Origin: Actinomycetes bacterium
GTDB taxonomy: Bacteria; Actinomycetota; Acidimicrobiia; Acidimicrobiales; Ilumatobacteraceae
Direction of reading: 5' to 3'
NCBI GenBank assembly: GCA_025360105.1
Contig: JANYCT010000062.1
Location: forward strand, 1-48,187
DNA: 48,187 nucleotides
Shown here: in pieces, positions 41,518 to 48,187 of the stretch
Numbering within the stretch: the first letter of the stretch is position 1
Layout of the letters: each line of letters opens with the position of its first letter
Notes under the pieces: model-generated
Told to the model about the DNA's origin: nothing
What the model saw: the letters and a program-made list of their open reading frames with translations, nothing else
Database searches by the model: none
Position numbers and translations under genes: made by a program

Positions 41518-44500
41518 GACACTCGCGCCGATTGTCGTTCTGTAACCACCTTCGACGAGCCGCCCGGCTGCATACTGACGCCGAGCAGACAGTCTCCAGC
41601 TTCCATGGTGCGTTTCTGGTGGCTGACGATAAGCAGCTGCGCGTCACGCCGGAACTCGGCCACGAGCCCGAGGAAGCGGTGCAGGTTCACATCGTCGAGC
41701 GCTGCTTCCACTTCGTCCATGACATAGAAAGGCGATGGCCGACTGCGGAATACGGCGAACAGGTACGCAAGAGCGGTCAGCGACCGCTCACCGCCCGACA
41801 GCAGCGACAACTTCTTCACGTTCTTGCCGCTTGGCTTGGCCTCGACCTCGATACCGGTGTTCAGCAAGTCGTCGGGGTTGGTGAGCAACAACGCGCCGGT
41901 ACCGCCGGGAAACAACATGGTGAAGAGCGCAGCGAAGTTCGCGCTCACGTCGGCGAACGCAGCAGCGAACACCGTCTGGATCTCCAAGTCGACGGCCTTG
42001 ATGACGCGCGCAAGTTCGCGACGCGTGTTGCGCACATCTTCGAGTTGTTCCTCGAGAAAACGATGCCGTTCCTGCAGTTCGTTGAACTCCTCCAACGCAA
42101 GCGGATTGATCGGACCTAACAGGCGAAGCTCGCGCTCGAGATCGCGTAGCCGCGCGGCGGCCGTAATGCCCTCGGGCAGCGGCGGCATCTCTGCGACCTC
42201 GGCGGCCTCGGGCTCGAGATCAAGTTCGCGACGCAAGGACTCGACTGCGGCTTCGAGGCGCATCCGTGCCTCGGCCTCTTCGATCTCGACGCGGCGCGCT
42301 CGCTCGCGCGTCTCATCGAGTTGGCGTTCGGCGGTTGCCCGTGAGCGACGGAGATCGTCGAGTCGACCGATCAGGGACCTCACCTCTTCGCTTTGACGGC
42401 GACGCTGCAACTGCAACTCAGCCAGTCGTGACTCGATGGCCTGGCGATGCGTGTCGACGAGTTCGCTCAACATCGCTGCCGCATACAGGCTGCGCTCGAT
42501 GGCAACGCGATGATGCGCTGCTTCGGCACGCGCGTTGGTGTCGGCGACCAAGCGACGTTCGGTCTCTTCGATTCGTCGCTCGAGAAATTGCTGACGTTCC
42601 TGCAACCCGGCGTTGCGAACCTCGAGGTCTTTGCGGCGCGAAGCCAACAGTGCGGTGCGCGATTCGATACGCGCACGAGCCTCGCCGCGGGCACGGGCCG
42701 CATCTGCCTCGGCCTGTTCGTCGGCCTCCAATGCCGGAACCAGCGTTTCGAGTTCCGTCACTCGACCCCGCTCGCGCTCGAGCCGTTCGGATGCCTCGTC
42801 GATGACGCGGGTGACCGCGTCGATTTCGGTGGCCGCCTCGCGACGATCGCTCTGCACACGCACAAGTCCCTCGGACGCAGCGGTGAAGCGCGCATCATTG
42901 GCGTCGAGTCGACGGGTCAGATCAGCCTCGGCCTGACGCGCTGCTTGTTGCTCTGCCTTCGCGGCGCGCAGCGCGGCATCGCACCGTTCGAGCTCGGCGG
43001 CGGCCCGGCTGGACCCGTCGATGGCTTCTTCCAGCGCGGCGGCGGTGGCACCGCCGCCCGATGTACCGAGTCGCCAGCCGGCACGGCCGAAGCGGTCTCC
43101 GTCGTTGGTGACCACCGTTGCGGTTGGATGCGCGAGCGCCACATCGCATGCGTCGGACCACTGGCTCACGCGCACGGCACCCCCGAGCAGCGTGTCGAGC
43201 AACGTTTCGATCTCCGTCCGATTTCCGTGCGCATGGGCTCGTACATGCGACCGAATTGGTTCACCAGCGGCGGGAGTCACCACCGCGACGGCCGACCCGC
43301 CAAGCGCGATTACCGCTCCCGACGTCTTGGAGTTGCGCAGCGATTCGAGCGCGCGCCGTGCCGCGTTCGGGCTGGCCACGACCACCGACAGCAGGGCTTC
43401 GCCCATCGCTGCCTCAGCGGCAGCCTCCCAGCCGGAATCGATCTCCACGAGTTCGAGCAGTGTTCCCACCACGCCATCGAGTCCGGCGAGACGTTCGGCA
43501 CCTGCACGCGCACGCGCGCTGTCGAGCGCCATTTGCAGTGCGTCGGCGCGGGCACGCCACCGCGAGAGTTCCTCGGCCGCCACCTGTCGGCTACCGGCCA
43601 GGGCTTCGACTGAGGCATCTGCCGCAAGGCGGCGACTCTCGGCTGTTTCCACCTCGGCCACCAGCGGCGCCTCAACAGCTTGCGACTGCTCGCAATCGGC
43701 CTTGAGCCGAGCGGCGTCGGCCTCGAGACGTTCGAGCCGCTGCTGTAGGTTGTCGAGCCGCGCAGCTTGGCGACGAAGTTCGGCTTCGCCCCGCTCAAGT
43801 CCCGCTCGCAACGAGCGCAACTCGCCTCGTACCTCGGCTGCTGCACTCGCCGCAGTAGCGGTTGACGATGCCCCCTGCAGCACGGTCATGGTTTCTTGGC
43901 GCTCTGATCGGAAGAGTTCCTCCTCGGCCGCGAGCGACTCGGCTGCGGGAGCCAACTCCGCAAGTTCTGCGGTGACCGCGCCGAGTTCAGCGGTGAACCG
44001 CGCCACATCGTTTTCGAGGTTCGCCACCACCCCCGCATCCATCAGCTGACCTCGATCGCGCTCCATCGATCGACGACGCTCGACGAGCACGGCAGACAGA
44101 CCGCGGGCCCGCTCGCGGAGTTGCTCGACGCGTACGAGTTCGTCGCTGATATCAGTATCGCCGTGCGCGGTGAGTTCGGATTCGGCCGCCAACACATCGG
44201 TGTCAAGGCGAGTCAGCTCGGCTCGGAGTGCCTTCTCGGCGTCGCTGCTGGAGATCTTGTCGCGTGCCAGCGTGGTGAGGCGCGTCCGCAGCGACGCGAT
44301 TTCGCGCCCCGCAAGGAACACTTTGAGTGCCTGCACCTCGGTGACGAGATCGCCGTGGCGGCGCGCCGCTTCGGCTTGTCGTTCGAGTGGACGCAACTGG
44401 CGGCGCACCTCACGCAGCAGGTCCTGCACCCGGAGCAGGCTTGCTTCAGTGGCGTCGAGGCGACGCTCGGCCTTTTCCTTGCGACGCCGATACTTCAACA

Positions 44501-44999
44501 CACCGGCGGCTTCTTCGATGATCGCGCGTCGATCCTCGGGACGGGCATTCAGCACCGCATCGATTTGACCCTGACTCACGATCACATGCTGTTGACGACC
44601 GACACCTGCATCGCTGAGCAGCTCCTGCACGTCGAGCAGCCGGCACGTGATCCCGTTGATTGCGTATTCGCTCTCACCTGTGCGAAACAGGGTGCGGCTG
44701 ATCGTGACCTCGGTGAACTCGATGGGCAGTAGCCCAGCAGAGTTGTCGAGGGTGAGCATGACCTCAGCACGACCGAGCGCAGGCCGCTTGGCCGTGCCAG
44801 CAAAGATCACGTCGTCCATCTTCTGGCTGCGCACGGCGCTCGGAGCCTGTGCCCCGAGTACCCAGGCAATGGCGTCGACAACGTTGGATTTGCCCGAGCC
44901 ATTGGGTCCGACGACGACCGTGACGCCCGGTTCGAGCTGCATCACGGTGGTATCGGCGAACGACTTGAAGCCTTTGAGGGTCAATGCTTTGAGGAACAC
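41514..44999 (-). CDS. smc: Chromosome segregation protein SMC
   Basis: A 1161-residue condensin ATPase. The N-terminal head has GPNGSGKSNVVDAI and a Q-loop (IVSQGQID). Long coiled coils flank a hinge at about residues 505-640 (LAGLDGVVGTLLELVEIDSGWEAAAEA). The C-terminal head has the signature KLSLLSGGERSLTALAYLFAVF and Walker B PSPFYVMDEVEAALDD. Length is normal. The GTG start has TAGCCT 9 bases upstream. Its stop overlaps potA. The kleisin partners ScpA and ScpB are not in the window. Confidence 0.97.
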   Translation of the reverse strand: MFLKALTLKGFKSFADTTVMQLEPGVTVVVGPNGSGKSNVVDAIAWVLGAQAPSAVRSQKMDDVIFAGTAKRPALGRAEVMLTLDNSAGLLPIEFTEVTISRTLFRTGESEYAINGITCRLLDVQELLSDAGVGRQQHVIVSQGQIDAVLNARPEDRRAIIEEAAGVLKYRRRKEKAERRLDATEASLLRVQDLLREVRRQLRPLERQAEAARRHGDLVTEVQALKVFLAGREIASLRTRLTTLARDKISSSDAEKALRAELTRLDTDVLAAESELTAHGDTDISDELVRVEQLRERARGLSAVLVERRRSMERDRGQLMDAGVVANLENDVARFTAELGAVTAELAELAPAAESLAAEEELFRSERQETMTVLQGASSTATAASAAAEVRGELRSLRAGLERGEAELRRQAARLDNLQQRLERLEADAARLKADCEQSQAVEAPLVAEVETAESRRLAADASVEALAGSRQVAAEELSRWRARADALQMALDSARARAGAERLAGLDGVVGTLLELVEIDSGWEAAAEAAMGEALLSVVVASPNAARRALESLRNSKTSGAVIALGGSAVAVVTPAAGEPIRSHVRAHAHGNRTEIETLLDTLLGGAVRVSQWSDACDVALAHPTATVVTNDGDRFGRAGWRLGTSGGGATAAALEEAIDGSSRAAAELERCDAALRAAKAEQQAARQAEADLTRRLDANDARFTAASEGLVRVQSDRREAATEIDAVTRVIDEASERLERERGRVTELETLVPALEADEQAEADAARARGEARARIESRTALLASRRKDLEVRNAGLQERQQFLERRIEETERRLVADTNARAEAAHHRVAIERSLYAAAMLSELVDTHRQAIESRLAELQLQRRRQSEEVRSLIGRLDDLRRSRATAERQLDETRERARRVEIEEAEARMRLEAAVESLRRELDLEPEAAEVAEMPPLPEGITAAARLRDLERELRLLGPINPLALEEFNELQERHRFLEEQLEDVRNTRRELARVIKAVDLEIQTVFAAAFADVSANFAALFTMLFPGGTGALLLTNPDDLLNTGIEVEAKPSGKNVKKLSLLSGGERSLTALAYLFAVFRSRPSPFYVMDEVEAALDDVNLHRFLGLVAEFRRDAQLLIVSHQKRTMEAGDCLLGVSMQPGGSSKVVTERQSARVS

Positions 45000-45055
45000 G
45001 GCATCGCAAGGCTAGTCCACAGGTGCGGCAATGGCCCTCATACGCGCTGGCCTCG

Positions 45056-45898
45056 TTACTTCTGACAGCGCGGGCAGAACGAGGTAGACCTACCCACAGC
45101 AACCACCTTGTGAATCACTGATCGACCGCACGTGAGACAGGGCTGGCCCTCACGGTCGTAAACACGATGGGACACCTGGAACCACCCACCCTGGCCCGCT
45201 GTATCGACGTATTGGGTGTCACGCAGGGTCGACCCACCCGCCTCGATTGCCGCGCGAAGGATGGCACCGATCGCATGGTGTAGTCGCGTGATCTCGGCAG
45301 GCTTCAGCGAGTCGCTGAGGCGATCGTGGCGCAGTCGCGCCGCATGCAGGATCTCATCGGCGTAGATATTGCCGATGCCGGCGATCACGCTCTGATCGAG
45401 CAGCATCGCCTTCAGCTGCCTCGAACGACCTCGCACCAATGTGGCGACTTGGGCTCGACTGAGGCCATCGGCGATCGGGTCGATGCCGAGGCGGGCGAGC
45501 TCGGGCATCTCCACCGCAGCGTTGTCAGGCGCGTACACCACCACCTCGCCGAACGTTCGCGGATCGACAAAGCGCAGTTCCTCGTGTGGTGACCCACCCA
45601 GGTGCAGCACCACATGCGTATGCGCGAGCCGCGGTGATGCCGTTGGCTCGATGAGCACCCGCCCGCTCATGCGCAGGTGGATCATCATCGAGTCGCCCGT
45701 GTCGAGTGGACAGATCAGATACTTCCCCTTGCGTTGCGCGGCAACGGCTGTTGCACCCGTGAGACCGTCGATGACCGCGAGTCGCGAGGTGCGCCGCACC
45801 GTGCGCTCACGCCCAACTTCCACGCGTTCGATACGTCGACCGACGAAGCGCTGTTCCAGGCCACGGCGGACAGTCTCCACCTCGGGCAGTTCGGGCAT
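45056..45898 (-). CDS. mutM: Formamidopyrimidine-DNA glycosylase
   Basis: A 280-residue Fpg/Nei-family enzyme that removes oxidised purines. It has the N-terminal P-E-L-P-E-V-E-T-V (catalytic proline and glutamate after Met removal), KGKYLI (catalytic lysine), IAGIGNIYADEILH, and a C-terminal zinc finger CLTCGRSV...FCPRC. The ATG overlaps the rnc stop (TGATG). The longer frame upstream is not conserved. Confidence 0.96.
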   Translation of the reverse strand: MPELPEVETVRRGLEQRFVGRRIERVEVGRERTVRRTSRLAVIDGLTGATAVAAQRKGKYLICPLDTGDSMMIHLRMSGRVLIEPTASPRLAHTHVVLHLGGSPHEELRFVDPRTFGEVVVYAPDNAAVEMPELARLGIDPIADGLSRAQVATLVRGRSRQLKAMLLDQSVIAGIGNIYADEILHAARLRHDRLSDSLKPAEITRLHHAIGAILRAAIEAGGSTLRDTQYVDTAGQGGWFQVSHRVYDREGQPCLTCGRSVIHKVVAVGRSTSFCPRCQK

Positions 45899-46692
45899 CA
45901 GTCGCCGTCCGCAGCGAGCGCGTCGCACGCGACCATCGCTGCAACTTGCTCGGCCTGCTTCTTGGTGCCACCCTCGCCTTCACCCCAGGCCCGGCCGCCG
46001 ATGAGCACGGTTGCGTAGAAGTGGGGAGCATGGTCAGGGCCTTCCTCGCGCAGCACATACACGGGGGCAGAATCGAACTCGCGCACCGCGAGTTCCTGCA
46101 ACAACGTCTTGTAATCGAGCCGGTGCAGTTGCTGCACGGCCTGACGCATCCGCTTGCCAATGACCCGCTCGACGAATTCGTACGCAGCCGTGGTTCCCGC
46201 ATCGAGATAGATCGCGCCGAGTACGGCTTCGAAGGCGTCACTGAGGATCGACGGCTTCGACCGGCCACCCGTGGCCGCTTCGCCCTTGCCAAGCAACAGA
46301 CACGGACCGATGTCGAGCTCGACAGCGACATCGGCAAGGGCCGATGCATTCACCACGCTCTTGCGCAAATTCGTCAGCTTGCCCTCGGGAAGGTCGTCGA
46401 ACTGCCGATAGGCGATGTCGGCCACGATCCAACCGAGCACGGCGTCGCCGAGGAACTCGAGCCGCTCATTCGACGGCTCACCACCGCCGACCTCGGCGCA
46501 CCACGAGCGGTGCGCCATCGACTGGCGCAGCAAATCGTCATCGACGAAGGAGTGTCCGAGGCGCTGGCTCAACGCGGTGAGCGCTGCGCCGAACCGTGCG
46601 GCGGCGGAGTTGGACCCAATGCCGTCAGACCCAATGCCGTCGGACCCAATGCGGCCGGACCCAATGCGGCCGGACACGACTCGGTCGGACAT
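45898..46692 (-). CDS. rnc: Ribonuclease III
   Basis: A 264-residue double-strand RNA endonuclease. The catalytic domain has NERLEFLGDAVLG (75-87) and DAFEAVLGAIYLD, which carry the metal-binding acids. The C-terminal dsRNA-binding domain has KTLLQELAVRE and GTKKQAEQVAAMVA. The first about 27 residues are an odd low-complexity stretch of five-residue repeats (GRIGS, DGIGS) encoded by a 15-bp tandem repeat. The ATG before SDRVVS clears the acpP stop by 10 bases. Confidence 0.95.
   Translation of the reverse strand: MSDRVVSGRIGSGRIGSDGIGSDGIGSNSAAARFGAALTALSQRLGHSFVDDDLLRQSMAHRSWCAEVGGGEPSNERLEFLGDAVLGWIVADIAYRQFDDLPEGKLTNLRKSVVNASALADVAVELDIGPCLLLGKGEAATGGRSKPSILSDAFEAVLGAIYLDAGTTAAYEFVERVIGKRMRQAVQQLHRLDYKTLLQELAVREFDSAPVYVLREEGPDHAPHFYATVLIGGRAWGEGEGGTKKQAEQVAAMVACDALAADGD
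46613..46687. repeat. 15-bp in-frame tandem repeat at the 5' end of rnc
   Basis: Four copies at 46613-46627, 46628-46642, 46643-46657 and 46658-46672 are built on GACCCAATGCCGTCG or GACCCAATGCGGCCG. A degenerate fifth copy extends to 46687. They encode the GRIGS/DGIGS repeats of the RNase III N-terminus. Confidence 0.95.
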
Positions 46693-46702
46693 TCGGCCAG
46701 GA

Positions 46703-46996
46703 TCAGTTCTGCTGAACGCGGGAAAACACGTAATCGACGGCGTCGCGGACCGTCTTGAGGTCTTCGAGGTCTTCGTCCTCGATACGGAGCTCGACACCGA
46801 GTTCGCCTAGTTCCTCTTCGAGCGCTTCGACCAGTTCGATCAATGCGAGCGAGTCAGCTTCGAGGTCGTCGCCGAACGACTGGCCCTCGGTGATCGTGGC
46901 AGGCTCGCGCTCGAGGATCTCGGCGAGGTTGTTACGGACGATGGCGAACACGGCATGACGGTCGAGCGGACCTGACGCGGTGGGTTCAGCGGACAC
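46703..46996 (-). CDS. acpP: Acyl carrier protein
   Basis: A 97-residue acidic carrier protein for fatty-acid synthesis. FGDDLEADSLALIELVEALEEE holds S49, the phosphopantetheine site in the D-S-L motif. The GTG start has GGGAG about 10 bases upstream. The plsX-acpP-rnc order is widely conserved. Confidence 0.93.
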   Translation of the reverse strand: MSAEPTASGPLDRHAVFAIVRNNLAEILEREPATITEGQSFGDDLEADSLALIELVEALEEELGELGVELRIEDEDLEDLKTVRDAVDYVFSRVQQN

Positions 46997-47046
46997 GATG
47001 TGGTTCTCCCGGCTTGTGGTAGTGGCAGAGCGTGATGTGCCAGAGA

Positions 47047-48030
47047 CTACGTGTTGGCGGCAATCGCAGTGCGTATCTCGTCGACCATACCCGCAGCGAC
47101 CATCTCGTGAGCGACCTTCACCGCGTTCACCATCGCCTTCGCGCTCGTTGAGCCGTGCGAGATGATGCACACACCTTCGACGCCGAGCAGGATCGCGCCG
47201 CCGTAGGTCTCAGGGTCGAGCGATGCATACAGCGGTAGCAGCGCCGGCAACAGCGCGTCGGCATGCGGCTTGTAGGACTCGTCGCTCGCAAACGCGGCGA
47301 ACAACGCCTTGACCACCGTTCTGAGCGCGCCCTCGAGCGTCTTGAGCACCACATTTCCGGTGAAGCCGTCGGTAACCACCACATCGACTGCGTCGGTCAT
47401 GATGTCGCGGCCTTCGACGTTGCCGATGAAGTTGACGCCGGGAGCCACTGACAGCAGGCGGAAGGCTTCTTTGCGCAGCGTGTCGCCCTTACCGGGTTCT
47501 TCACCGATCGACAACAGGCCCACCTTGGGGTTCTGCACACCGAAGCGGTGCCGACTGTAGACCGAGCCCATCTGTGCGAACTGCACAAGCCAATCGGGCT
47601 GCACCTCGGAGTTGGCCCCCGCATCGAGCAGCACAGTGGGGATCGATCCGGGAACCGGAATGGGTGTTGCGATAGCGGGCCGGTTCACGCCCTTGATCCG
47701 ACCCATGCGCAGCAGCGCAGACGCCATAGTGGCTCCGGTGTTGCCAGCAGAGATCATTGCGCTCGCTTTGCCATCGCGCACGGCCTCCGCGGCACGAACC
47801 AGCGTGGAGTCCTTCTTGCGACGCACGCCCTGCGCCGCGTCGTCGTGCATCTCGATGACCTCGCTGGCGACGATCAGCGGCAAAGGGCCATGGCCTTCGA
47901 GATCGGCAGGGCCGACGAGAACGACGGAGTAACCGAGCTCTGCTGCTTGCAAGGCACCGGCGACGATCTCACTAGGCGCCTTATCGCCGCCCATGGCGTC
48001 GATGGCAATGGGCAGGACAGGAGTAGACAT
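47047..48030 (-). CDS. plsX: Phosphate acyltransferase PlsX
   Basis: A 327-residue enzyme making acyl-phosphate from acyl-ACP for phospholipid synthesis. It has IAIDAMGGDKAPSEIVAGA, MISAGNTGATMASALLRMGRIKGVNRPAIA, LLSIGEEPGKGD, FIGNVEGRDI and VVTDGFTGNVVLKTLEG. The ATG before STPVLP matches the family start. It follows rpmF by 37 bases, the usual pairing. Confidence 0.96.
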   Translation of the reverse strand: MSTPVLPIAIDAMGGDKAPSEIVAGALQAAELGYSVVLVGPADLEGHGPLPLIVASEVIEMHDDAAQGVRRKKDSTLVRAAEAVRDGKASAMISAGNTGATMASALLRMGRIKGVNRPAIATPIPVPGSIPTVLLDAGANSEVQPDWLVQFAQMGSVYSRHRFGVQNPKVGLLSIGEEPGKGDTLRKEAFRLLSVAPGVNFIGNVEGRDIMTDAVDVVVTDGFTGNVVLKTLEGALRTVVKALFAAFASDESYKPHADALLPALLPLYASLDPETYGGAILLGVEGVCIISHGSTSAKAMVNAVKVAHEMVAAGMVDEIRTAIAANT

Positions 48031-48067
48031 GAACGTGGCGAAAACTCGAATTCGAGAGCGGCGGCGA

Positions 48068-48187
48068 TCAGCCGACGTCGACGACGACGCGGTTCTTGTA
48101 CCAACCACACGATGGACACACCGTGTGCGGCAGCTTGGCCGCAGCGCAACGTGGGCACACGCTACGCGAAGGTGCACTGAGACGCCA
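48068..48187 (-). CDS. rpmF: 50S ribosomal protein L32 (5' end outside window)
   Basis: The C-terminal 39 residues of L32 are visible, with the zinc-ribbon cysteines C-P-R-C and C-P-S-C and the ending [11 protein letters not shown]. The N-terminal part lies beyond the window edge. It heads the rpmF-plsX-acpP-rnc run. Confidence 0.92.
   Translation of the reverse strand, partial: WRLSAPSRSVCPRCAAAKLPHTVCPSCGWYKNRVVVDVG

Noticed and set aside
42447-43613. A 388-codon open frame opposite smc
   Set aside because: It is antisense to the SMC hinge region and has no domain; smc itself is intact.
1-48187. tRNA, rRNA, riboswitch, insertion sequence or prophage
   Set aside because: No cloverleaf, conserved RNA motif, transposase, integrase or terminal inverted repeats seen on either strand.

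Overview
The window is high-GC, gene-dense bacterial DNA with about 53 protein genes. No rRNA or tRNA gene is visible, and no gene-free stretch exceeds 300 bases; the largest gaps are 17612-17787 and 19843-20007. Gene content and order point to an actinomycete. The evidence is a DUF2469 protein beside a YraN-like gene, an RskA-type anti-sigma factor, TANNNT promoters placed for leaderless mRNAs, and a mycobacterial-type steroid ring cluster. A member of the Acidimicrobiia is my best guess, but this is inference.

Region A (1-18956) is catabolic. It holds short-chain dehydrogenases (SDRs), a family III CoA-transferase, an acyl-CoA synthetase, a Rieske oxygenase, two MFS exporters and a carboxyltransferase beta subunit. 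Its core is a reverse-strand operon matching echA20-ipdA-ipdB-ipdC of Mycobacterium tuberculosis (Rv3550-Rv3553), which opens the last two steroid rings. The operon faces an SDR gene across a shared palindrome. A near-identical palindrome lies at the start of the Rieske oxygenase-synthetase pair, which suggests one regulon. Between ipdB and ipdC a 17-bp tandem repeat copies the stop/start junction and makes a chain of overlapping five-codon minicistrons.

Region B (18922-25327) holds a pseudouridine-phosphate glycosidase and then a compact accessory locus. That locus has a divergent nucleotidyltransferase, a PqqD-like protein with a leader-peptide-like tail, an HPr-kinase-like protein and two glycosyltransferases. 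The last four genes overlap head to tail. This is the best candidate for a poorly described peptide or glycan system.

Region C (25386-31800) is mixed. It includes an SDR, a SnoaL-like protein, and an operon of an RNA methyltransferase, an ECF sigma factor and its anti-sigma factor. It also includes ribulose-phosphate epimerase, a secreted membrane-anchored protein, an enoyl-CoA hydratase and a 36-residue membrane protein.

Region D (31818-48187) is the conserved core block on the reverse strand: rpmF-plsX-acpP-rnc-mutM-smc, then ftsY-ffh-rpsP-KH-rimM-trmD-rplS-DUF2469-yraN. A complete polyamine-type ABC transporter (potA-potD-potB-potC) sits between smc and ftsY, and potA is translationally coupled to smc.

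Short tandem repeats (9, 12, 13, 15 and 17 bp) recur in or next to coding sequences across the window.
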